Origin: WRGA01 sp031553395
Lineage (GTDB): Bacteria; Bacteroidota; Bacteroidia; Bacteroidales; WRGA01
DNA length: 64,000 bases
Assembly (NCBI GenBank): GCA_031553395.1
Contig: JAVBLR010000011.1
Coordinates: forward strand, 1-64,000
Direction of reading: 5' to 3'
Part shown: piece after piece, positions 9,161 through 19,200 of the stretch
Layout of the letters: each line of letters opens with the position of its first letter
How positions within the stretch are numbered: position 1 is the first letter of the stretch
Notes under the pieces: generated by a model
Databases searched by the model: none
What the model was told of the DNA's origin: nothing
What the model saw: only the letters and a program-made list of their open reading frames with translations
Translations under genes and position numbers: made by a program

Positions 9161-10300
9161 ATGACATTTTTAAGAAAATCCGTTCGTACAACTCATCTTT
9201 GGCTGGGACTTATTTCCGGAATTATTGTTTTTATTGTATGTATAACCGGATGTTTATTTGCCTTTAAAAAAGAAATTACAAACGCAACAGAACCCTGGAG
9301 ATTTGTATCCGTTCAGAATACACCTCAACTACTTCCATCCAAGATACTGGAAATTGCAAAAAAGGAAATTCTCAATAAACAGCCAACTGCTCTTACTTAT
9401 GGCGAATCGAATGATGCAATTGTTGTCGATTATTTTACATTCGGAAATAAAGAGGAAGAAAAAATTACCTGCTACATAAATCCATACACAGGGGAAATTC
9501 AAAAATTAATACGAAAAAAAAATACTGACTTTGATTTTTTTGATTTTGTCATTCGGGGACATCGTTCGCTTTGGTTGCCTCCGAATATTGGAAAACCAAT
9601 TGTAGGATATGGAGTTCTTTTATTTGTAATTACATTGATTACAGGAATCGTAATATGGTATCCAAAAGTGTGGAATAAAGCGACTATCAAGCGTTCTTTC
9701 GCCATAAAAAGAAAAGCCGGAAAAACCAAGCGAATATTCGATTTACATAATGTGTTGGGCTTTTATGTTTTTCTATTTTTGTTAATCCTTTCATTAACCG
9801 GACTTATGCGAAGCTTCGATTGGTTCAGTAAATCAGTTTATTGGTTAACATCAGGAGGAAAAACGATGGAAAGCTATCAATTGCCTTATTCCGATACATT
9901 ATCAATTAAAGTAGATAATTCGTTGGATAAACTTTACCTGCAATTGAAAAAAGCCGAACCAAATGCAAAAACATTTTATTTTTCATTACCCGTTCAATCT
10001 CAGGATGCATTCAGAGTAAGCATTGTACATGAAAAAGATTCTTATTACAAAACTGATAATTTATTCTTTGATAGATATTCTTTACTTCCTCTTGCCGGAA
10101 GCGGACCCTTTGCCGGAAATTATAAAGAAAAAAATAATGCCGATAAATTACAGAGGATGAACTTAGATATCCATACAGGAAAAATTTGGGGAATATCAGG
10201 AAAAATAATCGCTTTCAGTGCATCATTAATAGGTGCAAGTTTGCCGGTTACAGGTATATATATTTTGATAAAACGGAGAAAAAGAAAAAGATATCAATAG
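9161..10300 (+). CDS. PepSY-associated TM helix protein (XusC-like)
   Basis: Inner-membrane protein of 379 residues when started at MTFLRKSVRT; an earlier ATG at 9092 would run through the hairpin and is rejected. It has the PepSY_TM layout: a first helix WLGLISGIIVFIVCITGCLFA, a periplasmic domain, the conserved HRSLWLP, a second helix, a third after RIFDLHNVLGF, and a last helix before the basic tail IKRRKRKRYQ. Conserved His residues (HLWLG, GHRSLW, DLHNVL, DIHTGK) suggest haem or metal contact. Members often serve in siderophore reduction or iron release. It is the last gene of the iron-uptake operon. Confidence 0.9.
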   Translation: MTFLRKSVRTTHLWLGLISGIIVFIVCITGCLFAFKKEITNATEPWRFVSVQNTPQLLPSKILEIAKKEILNKQPTALTYGESNDAIVVDYFTFGNKEEEKITCYINPYTGEIQKLIRKKNTDFDFFDFVIRGHRSLWLPPNIGKPIVGYGVLLFVITLITGIVIWYPKVWNKATIKRSFAIKRKAGKTKRIFDLHNVLGFYVFLFLLILSLTGLMRSFDWFSKSVYWLTSGGKTMESYQLPYSDTLSIKVDNSLDKLYLQLKKAEPNAKTFYFSLPVQSQDAFRVSIVHEKDSYYKTDNLFFDRYSLLPLAGSGPFAGNYKEKNNADKLQRMNLDIHTGKIWGISGKIIAFSASLIGASLPVTGIYILIKRRKRKRYQ

Positions 10301-10322
10301 GAAAAACTCTATTGAAATTATC

Positions 10323-10370
10323 AGAAGTTAATCGGAATAATGCTTAATAACATTATTCCGATTAACTTCT
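10323..10370. terminator. Bidirectional terminator hairpin
   Basis: A perfect 20-bp stem (AGAAGTTAATCGGAATAATG and its complement) with an 8-base loop lies between the convergent PepSY and DedA genes. Flanking A/T runs are modest. Confidence 0.75.
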
Positions 10371-10395
10371 CAACTTTTCGATTATATTCTAATTT

Positions 10396-11136
10396 TTATT
10401 CTTGTATTTTTTCCACTACAGGATTGGCATCATTCAAGTTACCTTTTTCAATATCATTTTCTTTTTCCTGAAAATCAGTATTTACATCTGCTTCCAACTT
10501 ATTTTCTTTCTTCGAAAATTTCTCAATAAAATAAGAAATAAGCGGAGGCAAAAGAGACAAGAAGATAATAGCCAAAATTACCATTGAGAAATTCTTTTTC
10601 ACAAAATCAATACCACCAAAGAAATATCCCAATGTTGTAAATAATGCTGTCCAAATGAATCCTCCAAAAAAGTTATAACGAATAAAATAACTATACCTCA
10701 TTTTGCTTATTCCTGCAACAAACGGAGCTAATGTCCTCACAATTGGAACAAAACGTGCATACACAATTGTTTTTCCACCGTGTTTTTCAAAAAAAGCATG
10801 GGTTTTATCTAAATGACTTTGCTTTACCCATCCTCTTCGAATAATTATATGTCCGAAATGTTTTCCGATTTCATAATTTACCGTATCGCCCAATATCGCT
10901 GCAATAAACATAATAATAAAAAGAAGCCACGGATTAAGCAATCCGGCACCAGCCAAAGCACCGGCAGCAAAAATCAACGAATCCCCCGGCAAAAAAGGAA
11001 GAACAACCAACCCCGTTTCACAAAATATAATACCAAACAATAATGCATACGTCAAAGTACCATAATCACTTGTAAACTCTTGCAAATGTTTGTCTATATG
11101 CAGTACAAAATCTATTATCTGTTGAATGCTTTCCAT
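10396..11136 (-). CDS. DedA family membrane protein
   Basis: A 246-residue integral membrane protein of the DedA/VTT (SNARE-associated) family, thought to flip or scramble phospholipids or carrier lipids and to support envelope homeostasis. Conserved features are the ETGLVVLPFLPGDSL segment, the G-D-x-x-N-Y-E motif (LGDTVNYEIGKHFG), and FARFVPIVRTLAPFVAG-type sequence (YARFVPIVRTLAPF). The C-terminal 50 residues are polar and acidic, a tail longer than usual. A shorter relative, YqaA, is encoded at 20124-20585. Confidence 0.93.
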   Translation of the reverse strand: MESIQQIIDFVLHIDKHLQEFTSDYGTLTYALLFGIIFCETGLVVLPFLPGDSLIFAAGALAGAGLLNPWLLFIIMFIAAILGDTVNYEIGKHFGHIIIRRGWVKQSHLDKTHAFFEKHGGKTIVYARFVPIVRTLAPFVAGISKMRYSYFIRYNFFGGFIWTALFTTLGYFFGGIDFVKKNFSMVILAIIFLSLLPPLISYFIEKFSKKENKLEADVNTDFQEKENDIEKGNLNDANPVVEKIQE

Positions 11137-11146
11137 AAAATGTTTT

Positions 11147-11222
11147 TTTGTTATTTGTTAGTGGTTATTTGTTGTTAGTTATTTCTTAACAAAGAAAGAA
11201 TAACCAATAACAAAGAACTTCT
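11147..11222. repeat. Intergenic hairpin-forming repeat of TTATTTGT-type words
   Basis: TTGTTATTTGTTAGTGG on the left can pair imperfectly with CCAATAACAAAG on the right. It fills the 89-bp spacer between the TPR gene and dedA. Confidence 0.55.
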
Positions 11223-11225
11223 TCT

Positions 11226-12605
11226 TCAATTTATCTGTTGTAAAAGTTGAGTTAATTGAGTAATAATGCCTTCTCTATTTTGAATCTCTTTAATAGAGAG
11301 ATTTATAGTTGATTCGGCTGATGCTTTTTCGAGATATTCGGCACACTTATCGTATTGTTTTATTTCATAATAAGATACTGCCATTTTCAAAAATAAATCG
11401 GGATAATCAGGCTTAAATTCTTCTACTTGCTCAAAAAATAAAATTGCTTCGTCGTCGTTATTTTCCTTTTGTTTCAACACGCCGACAGAATAAAGAATAT
11501 CTGTTTTCTCATCTTTATCCGTAGAAATTTTTATCGCGCTTTTGTAAGAATCCAACGCTCCGATATAATCGTTTAATGTTGTTAATATATCAGCTTTCAA
11601 AAAATAAAGATTACTGTCTTCCTGCGTAACTCGAAGTGCTTTATCTGCGTACAACAGAGCTTCATTAAACCGGCTTTGCTCCATCAGGAAATAAATCATT
11701 TTTTTGTAAGCCAACACGCTCTTATCATTCTTTTCGATGGCTTTCTGACAATATTCATAAGCAGCATCGAGGTTTTGCATTTCCTCATAACACTCTGCTA
11801 TAAGAATATAAGGCGTTTCATCCTCCGAATTGAACTCTGCATATTCCAGTAACGTTTCAATTGCTTTTTCATAGTTGCCATTTAAAATCAAGCAATTACC
11901 TTTCATATAAATGGTACGTTCGTCAGTTTCATCAATTGCAAGAGAAAAGTCAAAAGCTTCAATTGCTTTTTCGTAATCCGCTTTGATTGAATATAATTCG
12001 CCTAAATCTGTCCAATCATCCGAAGAATAAGGGTCAATATCCAAAATATCATTATAAACCGGAATTGCATCGTCATAATTTCCCGAAAGGCGGTAATTAT
12101 CTGCAACTTCACGCAAAAGTTCCAAACTTTGAGGAAATTTTTTCAGGCCTTTTTGCAAATAATTATTTGCATCCGTAAATAATTCGACAGACTTGAGAAT
12201 ATCTGAAATCTCCAAAAAGATATATTCATCATTCGATTGCTCCGACAGCATATCAAAGATGCTTAATCCAGCCTGTATATTATTCGTATTTACAAATATC
12301 TCAGCCTTAAACAATAAAATTTCAGAATCGAAAGAATCTGCTGATATCCCATCAATCAAAGAAGAAGCCTTATCATATTCACCTTTAAGAATAAGAATTC
12401 TGATTTTCTTCATCAACAACACCTGATTTCCGGGATGTTGTTTCAGTCCTTCTTCAACAACTCGCAACGAGGCCTCAGTATCTTCTTGTGAATCATAATA
12501 ATCGGCAATATCTTCGAATTCATCCGAATCGAAATATACACTTTTCCCATTACGAAGCATTTCCTCGTAACGGTGCAGTATTTCTGTTATATTGTATTCT
12601 TCCAT
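11226..12605 (-). CDS. Tetratricopeptide repeat protein
   Basis: A 459-residue cytoplasmic protein when started at MEEYNITEIL; an upstream in-frame ATG at 12653 adds 16 unlikely residues. Nearly the whole chain is made of 34-residue TPR units, readable as repeated A-x-x-x-Y/F and G/A-x-Y-x-x-A patterns (for example GNYDDAIPVYNDILDIDP, ADYEKAIEAFDFSLAID, GNYEKAIETLLEY and NEALLYADKALRV). There is no signal peptide or membrane segment. TPR arrays serve as protein-binding scaffolds; no partner is evident from the neighbours. Confidence 0.9.
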   Translation of the reverse strand: MEEYNITEILHRYEEMLRNGKSVYFDSDEFEDIADYYDSQEDTEASLRVVEEGLKQHPGNQVLLMKKIRILILKGEYDKASSLIDGISADSFDSEILLFKAEIFVNTNNIQAGLSIFDMLSEQSNDEYIFLEISDILKSVELFTDANNYLQKGLKKFPQSLELLREVADNYRLSGNYDDAIPVYNDILDIDPYSSDDWTDLGELYSIKADYEKAIEAFDFSLAIDETDERTIYMKGNCLILNGNYEKAIETLLEYAEFNSEDETPYILIAECYEEMQNLDAAYEYCQKAIEKNDKSVLAYKKMIYFLMEQSRFNEALLYADKALRVTQEDSNLYFLKADILTTLNDYIGALDSYKSAIKISTDKDEKTDILYSVGVLKQKENNDDEAILFFEQVEEFKPDYPDLFLKMAVSYYEIKQYDKCAEYLEKASAESTINLSIKEIQNREGIITQLTQLLQQIN

Positions 12606-12618
12606 TATTGAAAACGAT

Positions 12619-12645
12619 GAGATATAAGTTATGAGATATGAGTTA
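12619..12645. repeat. Left arm of a 27-bp inverted repeat around the four-helix-bundle pseudogene
   Basis: Words ATGAGAT and ATGAGTT repeat every 7 bp. The reverse complement, with about two mismatches, is at 13067-13093 on the other side of the pseudogene. Confidence 0.7.
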
Positions 12646-12676
12646 CAAGACATAAAATGGAAGAAAGTATTTCGCT

Positions 12677-13048
12677 CATTTTTTAATTTTTTGTTTGATG
12701 GTCAAAATTGAACTCTTCAACATTTTCAAAATCTGATTTGCTTCATTTGAAATATTGAAATATAAGTCAGTTGAGATATAATCAGTTGCTTTTAATAAAT
12801 CAAGCCAATAAATTGTTTCATCGCACTCTTTTTGAGCAATTCCCAATTTATGAATAAAATCCGGCGCACTTTCTGCATTTCGTGCTTCTCTAATATTTGC
12901 TCCAATCGAAGTTCCCTACTTTAAAATTTGTTGACTTATAACATAAGTCCTTTTTTTCTTCTTTAAGTAATTTACATGTATTAACGATTAAAACAGCAAA
13001 TTCAAAACTTTTATCAGCCAATATTGATTTTCCGTTGCTATATGTCAT
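12677..13048 (-). pseudogene. Broken four-helix bundle protein (23S rRNA-IVP family)
   Basis: Reading left from ATG at 13048, the first frame gives KSILADKSFEFAVLIVN up to LKEEKK. A frameshift in the A-rich run near 12950 then moves to a frame reading RTYVISQQILK, an in-frame TAG, then GTSIGANIREARNAESA and DFIHKLGIAQKECDETIYW, ending at TGA 12677. These segments in order match the four-helix-bundle family, whose members are found as free genes or inside 23S rRNA intervening sequences. The usual residue between LLR-type and GTSIGANI is replaced by the stop. One frameshift plus one stop make it non-functional. It is flanked by a 27-bp inverted repeat. Confidence 0.82.
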
Positions 13049-13066
13049 CAAAATCACTTTTACTCA

Positions 13067-13093
13067 TAACTCATATCTCATAACTCATATCTC
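13067..13093. repeat. Right arm of the 27-bp inverted repeat
   Basis: Reverse complement of 12619-12645 with about two mismatches. The last two bases overlap the end of glnS. Confidence 0.7.
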
Positions 13094-14792
13094 ACATTTG
13101 TTTACTCCAACTGTCTTTCAACGAAACGATTCGGTTAAAAATCAAACGACCTTCTTTTTCAGTATCAGGATCCACGGCAAAATAGCCTAACCGTTGAAAC
13201 TGAAATTTATCCAATACTTTTGCTTTATCCAATTCCTGTTCTACCCTGCAATTTTTCAAAATAGTCAATGAATCCGGATTTAGCAACGAGCGAAAATCAA
13301 TATCCTTATCTTCATTCGGATTTTCCACACAAAACAACCGGTCATACAGCCGTACTTCGACTTCCATGCTGTGTGTTACCGATACCCAATGAAGCGTTCC
13401 TTTTACTTTCCGGTTTGCTTCGGGCATTCCGCTTCGGGTTTGCGGGTCATATTCGCAATAAATCTCTTCGATTTCGCCAGTAGCTTCATTTTTCTTGCAT
13501 CCGGTACATTTTACGATATAGGCATTTTTCAAGCGCACTTCCTGCCCGGGTGTCATCCGGAAATATTTTTTCGGAGGATTTTCCATAAAATCTTCCCGTT
13601 CGATAAATAATTCCCGGGTAAAAGCAATTTCGTGCGAACCCATCGATTCATCCTCCGGATTATTAATGGCTTCCATCATTTCTACCTGACTTTCGGGGTA
13701 ATTGGTAATAATTAATTTTACCGGATTGATAACTGCCGAAACCCGTGGTGCACGTATATTCAAATCTTCACGAATAGAACTCTCCAATAAAGCAACATCA
13801 TTAATTGCTTCATATTTGGTATATCCAATTTTATCGACAAAATTACGAATAGATTCCGGCGTATAACCACGGCGACGCAATCCACAAAGCGTTGGCATAC
13901 GCGGGTCATCCCATCCGTTTACGTAATTTTCCTTTACCAATTGCAACAATTTACGCTTACTCATTACGGTATAAGTAAGATTCAGACGGTTAAACTCAGT
14001 TTGATTTGGTCGATAATCATCCGTCTTCAATTGATCGATAAACCACGCATACAATGGACGATGTACTTCAAACTCTAATGTACATAACGAATGAGTGATT
14101 CCTTCGAAATAATCACTTTGTCCATGAGCAAAATCATACATCGGATATACTTTCCAAGCATCTCCCGTACGGTGATGCGGATGATTGATAATGCGATATA
14201 TAATAGGATCGCGCATATGCATATTTGGCGAAGCCATATCGACTTTAGCACGAAGCACTCGGCTTCCTTCTTCGAATTCACCTTTATTCATTCGTTCGAA
14301 TAAATCCAAATTTTCTTCTACACTACGATTGCGATACGGACTTTCAGTTCCCGGCTGAGTGGGAGTTCCTTTTTGCTGGCTGATAACTTCGGCCGATTGG
14401 TCATCCACATATGCCAATCTTCTCTTTATTAAATCAACAGCAAAATTCCATAACTTCGGAAAATAATCGGAAGCATAAAACAATCTGTTTTCCCAGTCAA
14501 AACCAAGCCAATGAATATCCTCCTTTATAGAATCGACATACTCGACATCTTCCTTAACCGGATTTGTATCATCGAAACGAAGATTGCATTTTCCACCGTA
14601 ACGCTGCGCCAATCCAAAGTCCAAACAGATTGCCTTCGCATGTCCGATATGTAAATAACCATTCGGTTCAGGAGGAAAACGGGTATGAACTCGTCCACCG
14701 TTTTTCCCTTCTTTCAGGTCATTTTCAACCATTGTTTCAATAAAATTCAAGCTTTTTTTGCCTTCTTCTTCAGGCGTATTATTTGCAGTCAT
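13092..14792 (-). CDS. glnS: Glutamine--tRNA ligase
   Basis: Class I aminoacyl-tRNA synthetase charging tRNA-Gln; 566 residues from MTANNTPEEE (an upstream ATG at 14855 is rejected because the promoter box lies in between). The HIGH motif is seen in PPEPNGYLHIGHAKAI near residue 45. The KMSKS loop appears as VMSKRKLLQLV. The distinctive FDDTNPVKEDVEYVDSI follows the HIGH region, and the C-terminal anticodon-binding beta-barrels end at SLKDSWSKQM. A GlnRS implies direct Gln-tRNA charging rather than only the GatCAB route. It is transcribed divergently from sbcD. Confidence 0.97.
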   Translation of the reverse strand: MTANNTPEEEGKKSLNFIETMVENDLKEGKNGGRVHTRFPPEPNGYLHIGHAKAICLDFGLAQRYGGKCNLRFDDTNPVKEDVEYVDSIKEDIHWLGFDWENRLFYASDYFPKLWNFAVDLIKRRLAYVDDQSAEVISQQKGTPTQPGTESPYRNRSVEENLDLFERMNKGEFEEGSRVLRAKVDMASPNMHMRDPIIYRIINHPHHRTGDAWKVYPMYDFAHGQSDYFEGITHSLCTLEFEVHRPLYAWFIDQLKTDDYRPNQTEFNRLNLTYTVMSKRKLLQLVKENYVNGWDDPRMPTLCGLRRRGYTPESIRNFVDKIGYTKYEAINDVALLESSIREDLNIRAPRVSAVINPVKLIITNYPESQVEMMEAINNPEDESMGSHEIAFTRELFIEREDFMENPPKKYFRMTPGQEVRLKNAYIVKCTGCKKNEATGEIEEIYCEYDPQTRSGMPEANRKVKGTLHWVSVTHSMEVEVRLYDRLFCVENPNEDKDIDFRSLLNPDSLTILKNCRVEQELDKAKVLDKFQFQRLGYFAVDPDTEKEGRLIFNRIVSLKDSWSKQM

Positions 14793-14824
14793 ACAGAAAA
14801 TTTTATCCGTTTTTTTAAGAACGC

Positions 14825-14832
14825 CAAAGGTA
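14825..14832 (-). promoter_or_regulatory. -7 box (TACCTTTG) for glnS
   Basis: Minus-strand TACCTTTG fits TAnnTTTG, 33 bp before the glnS ATG. It also shows that the longer N-terminal extension is unlikely to be translated. Confidence 0.55.
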
Positions 14833-14879
14833 ATATATAATTTACAAACAGGCAATTTGCAGATTGCTATTTTATTAAC

Positions 14880-14936
14880 AGTGAAAGTAAAAGATGAAAA
14901 TCTCTCACTTTTACCTTTTACTTTTTACCTTTTACC
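14880..14936. repeat. Hairpin of GTAAAAG/TTTTACC words in the glnS-sbcD spacer
   Basis: GTGAAAGTAAAAGATGAAAA pairs imperfectly with the run of TTTTACC/TTTTACT words to its right (7-bp period). Confidence 0.6.
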
Positions 14937-14947
14937 TCAATTCTCCC

Positions 14948-14955
14948 TACATTTG
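14948..14955 (+). promoter_or_regulatory. -7 box (TACATTTG) for sbcDC
   Basis: TACATTTG fits TAnnTTTG and lies 23 bp before the sbcD ATG. Confidence 0.55.
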
Positions 14956-14978
14956 CAGTTAAATGAAATAACAAAGAT

Positions 14979-16211
14979 ATGTCTTTAAAAATACTACATA
15001 CAGCCGATTGGCATTTGGGGCAAACTTTTTTCGAATTTGACCGGAAAGAAGAGCACGAGGCTTTTTTTCAGTTTTTGATATCACAACTTGCTTCGCTTGA
15101 AATTGATGTTTTACTAATAAGTGGAGATGTTTTTGATGTAGCCAATCCTTCGGCTGCTTCACAAAAAATGTTTTTTCATTTTCTAAAAAATGCGGTAACA
15201 GCCAATCCTGATTTACAGATTATTATTACCTCGGGCAACCACGATTCTGCAGCACGGTTAGAGGCTCCACGCCCTTTGCTGGAAGAATTTAATGTAAAAG
15301 TCATCGGGATTGTTCCCCGAGCCGAAATACAAGAAATCGACTGGGAACAACTATTGATTCCGGTTTCAAACAAAAAGGGTGAAAGGGCATGGTGCTTGGC
15401 TATTCCGTTTTTGCGTCCCGGAGATTTTCCTGTTTTGCCGGATATGGAAAATACATATGTCGAAGGTATTACAAAATTTTACCAAGATGCTTTTTCATAC
15501 GCCGAAGAAAAACGAAAAAAAGGCGAAGCAATTATAACCATGGGACATTTACACGCAACAAATGCACAATTAAGCGAAGACGATCGTAGTGAAAGAGTGA
15601 TTATCGGTGGCATCGAATCTGTTCCTGCAAGTGCTTTTAATGATAAAATCGCCTATACAGCATTAGGACATATTCATAAAGCACAGAAAATAGCACAAAA
15701 AGAAAATATTCGTTATGCCGGAAGCCCTTTGCCAATGTCTTTTTCGGAAGTAAATTACAAACATCAACTCGTTTTTGTAGAAATTGAAGGCGAAAATGAA
15801 GTTAAAATTGAAGAAATAGAAATACCCAAATTAATTCCTTTATTATGTATACCAAAGAAACCTAAACCACTAGAAGAAGTTTTAATCGAATTGGAACAAC
15901 TTCCCGAAACAGACGAAGCAACAAATAATCTTGCTCCCTACTTGGAAGTTCGTGTTTTATTAGATACACCACAACCTTCGTTGAAACATCAGATAGAAAA
16001 CATCTTAAATAAGAAGGATGTCCGTTTGGCTAAAATCACATCGTCTTATGATAAATCAAGCAGTTATTCGACTAAAAAGATAACCGATTTCAATGATTTA
16101 CAAAAAATGCAACCCATTGATATTCTGAAAGAAGCCTATCAATCTAAATACAACTCCGAATTACCAAAAGAGTTGGAAGATATTTTTTTGGAAGCTTGCA
16201 GGGATATTTAA
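14979..16211 (+). CDS. sbcD: Exonuclease SbcCD subunit D
   Basis: Mre11-type metallophosphoesterase, the nuclease subunit that with SbcC cleaves DNA hairpins and processes double-strand ends. The 410 residues carry all phosphoesterase motifs in order: ADWHLG near the N-terminus, SGDVFDVANPS, SGNHDSAARL, GHLHA and GHIHKA. A C-terminal capping and SbcC-binding domain follows from about residue 290. sbcC starts 75 bp downstream on the same strand. The enzyme's natural targets, long palindromes, are common in the spacers of this window. Confidence 0.97.
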   Translation: MSLKILHTADWHLGQTFFEFDRKEEHEAFFQFLISQLASLEIDVLLISGDVFDVANPSAASQKMFFHFLKNAVTANPDLQIIITSGNHDSAARLEAPRPLLEEFNVKVIGIVPRAEIQEIDWEQLLIPVSNKKGERAWCLAIPFLRPGDFPVLPDMENTYVEGITKFYQDAFSYAEEKRKKGEAIITMGHLHATNAQLSEDDRSERVIIGGIESVPASAFNDKIAYTALGHIHKAQKIAQKENIRYAGSPLPMSFSEVNYKHQLVFVEIEGENEVKIEEIEIPKLIPLLCIPKKPKPLEEVLIELEQLPETDEATNNLAPYLEVRVLLDTPQPSLKHQIENILNKKDVRLAKITSSYDKSSSYSTKKITDFNDLQKMQPIDILKEAYQSKYNSELPKELEDIFLEACRDI

Positions 16212-16245
16212 TAGACAAGTTCGGGTAACATAAGCTTTCATTTGT

Positions 16246-16284
16246 CCACTAATTTTTAACTTTTAATTCTTAACTCTTAATTTT
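16246..16284. repeat. TTTTAAC/TCTTAAT heptad tract before sbcC
   Basis: Words TTTTAAC, TTTTAAT, TCTTAAC, TCTTAAT follow at 7-bp spacing directly before the sbcC start codon. No strong internal stem is seen. Confidence 0.5.
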
Positions 16285-16286
16285 AA

Positions 16287-19200
16287 GTGAAGATACTTGC
16301 CATTCGCGGAAAAAACTTAGCATCATTAGAAGGTGAATTCAAAATAGATTTCACTCAGGAACCACTATATTCTGCAGGGATTTTTGCCATAACAGGAAAT
16401 ACCGGCGCCGGAAAATCCACATTGCTCGACGCAGTATGTTTGGCTTTATTTGCAGAAATTCCACGTTTAATTTCCGCGCAAGAAAACGGAGTGGAGCTTG
16501 CAGATTCCGGAAAAAACTCTATTTCTCAAAATGATGTCAGAAGTATTTTGCGCAAAGGAACTGCCGATGGATATGCCGAAGTCGATTTTATCGGACAAGA
16601 TAATAAAACCTATCGTTCCCGGTGGTCGGTGCGAAGGGCGAGAAACAAAGTTGAAAATCAGTTGCAAACCGACACGGTTGAATTAACGCAATTACCTTCG
16701 GAAGAAAGATTGGGAGGAAAAAAAACAGAGACTTTAAAGTTGATTAAGGAAATACTCGGACTTAACTTTGAGCAATTTACCCGTTCGGTTTTACTGGCTC
16801 AAAACGATTTTACCGCATTTCTCAAAGCAGATAAAAATGAAAAAGCTTCGTTGCTCGAACGATTAACCGGAACGGATATTTACTCCAAAATCTCCATTGT
16901 TATTTACGAAAAATGGAAAAAGGCAAATGAAGAATTGCTGCTTTCCCAACGGCAATTAGAAGGCATTATATTGCTAAATGATGAGGAAATTGTTGAAATC
17001 AATAATAAAAAAGCTGAAATCGAAAAAAAACTGAAAATCATTGATAATCAATCAAAATCAATTGAAAATTCTCTAAAATGGCATACTGATTTAAACATCC
17101 TGACAGAAAGCAAAGACAAAGCAGCATCTTATTTATCGGAAATAGAAAAAAAATCTAATGAAGTTGCAGATAAACAAATTACATTACAACAGATTGATAA
17201 GCTGCAAGTTATAAAAAGTGATTTTGACGGACAAAAAGAATGTCTAAAATCTATCGCAATACAAAAAAATCAACTTATCAACATAAAAAACAAAATAGAA
17301 TCTACTGAAAATGAATTAAAAACCTTTGAAATAGAAGAAAAAACAACTAATGAAAAACTCTCTGATATTTTAAATGAACAAGAAACTGCTCGCCCCTTAT
17401 TGGATAATGCAAAAAAATTCGACATACAAATAGACTCATCAAATATACAGCTCATTAGTATTGATAAGGAATTAAATTCAGCCCGGCAAAAAACCAAAGA
17501 AGCAAACGATAATAAAGAAGCAAATTATCTTAAAATTGAAAAACTTAAACTTGAAGTTGAAAAAATAAACAATTGGTTTAATCAGAATGAAATCCGAAAA
17601 CCAATTGCAGAAAATATAACGGAAATAAAGCTGAAATTAAATGATGCTGGAGAACGATTTTCCAATGAATTAAAATTAGAAAAAGATATAAAACAAATAA
17701 CATCAGTAATAGAGCAACTTAAATCAAACATTAAAAAACACAATCAAGAATTAAGTACAAAATCAAATTTATTAAAAGAAAACAAATTACAACTATCTGA
17801 TATTGAAATAAAAATAAAAGAATTAAATCCTGAATCAATAATTGAACAGAAGGAAACCCAACAAGAACGACACATACATTTATCCTCTGCAAAAGAGGCT
17901 TGGAAAAACTTAATAGAAGATAAAATAAAGCTAAAAAATTATCAACACAGTATAGAGCAACTTAAATATAAACAATTAGAAAATAATAAAAACTTAATAG
18001 TATTGAATGAAAATGCGAATCAAGTTTCAATTCAATTAAAACAGACAAAGAAATTGCTTGAAAATTCAAAAGCTTCTGTTTATGAAAACATCAAAAATAT
18101 TCGGGAACAATTAATAGAAAATCAACCATGCCCTGTTTGCGGAAGCAAAGAACATCCTTATTCTGGAGAAACAGAAAATTTACAGAAAGTATTCCACGAA
18201 TTGGAACAGGAAGTTTCCTCATGTGAAAATAAATATGCCGAATTACAAAAAAGGATTATAAAAAAGGAACAGGAAATCGAGACAGACACAAATTCCCTTC
18301 AAATACTGGATATTGAAATTAAAAATCTTGAGAATGAAATTGAGCTAAATACATCCAAATGGAAATCATCGGTATTATACAATGAATATAAGGAGATAAA
18401 CGAGGACTCTGTAATCGTACATTTTGATAACGAATTGCAGAAAGTTTCAGCAATGTTACTTCGGTTATCAAAACAAGAAAAAGAATACTACACATTATCT
18501 AACACCTTAAATGAAAAAAGAAAAGAATTAGATAATGCGGCAAAAGAAATATCCGATATAGAAAAATTAGTAGCAGAATCCATTCGAAAATCAGATGTTG
18601 AAACCCGTTCATTGAAGGCATTCTCAGAAGAAAAGAATACAAATCAGCAACGTTTTTCAGAATTAATCAATCAATTAAATACGTATTTTCTAAATAACAA
18701 CTGGCTGAATAACTGGAAAGAAAATCATGCAGATTTCTTGAATAAAGCAATCGATTTTTCTAATCAGTGGAAATCAGAGAACGAACAACTTACTGAAAAG
18801 CAACAAGCATTAAAAACGACCGAAAGTTTAAGTGAAAATTTGGCTATTCAATACATTGAAGCTCAAAAAGCTGAAAATATCGTTTTTCAAAAACAGCAAC
18901 AAATCCAAGTTGATAAAAATCAATTACAACAAAACCGGAATCAATTATTCGAAGGAAAAGCTGTTGAACTTGTAGAAAAGAATTTTTTCGAACGAATTAC
19001 AAATATTCAAAGTAAACTAAATATTATTCGCAAAAAAGTAAATGACGTTAAATCTATATATTTAAATTTATTAGGGAACAAAGAAGGATTAGAGAAGCAA
19101 ATCAATTCTCTTCAAGAAAAAAATGAAGATTACAGCCAAAAATTGCAAAATTTTATCATTTCTTACAACAAAAAAAATGAAGATATACTGACAAATGAAA

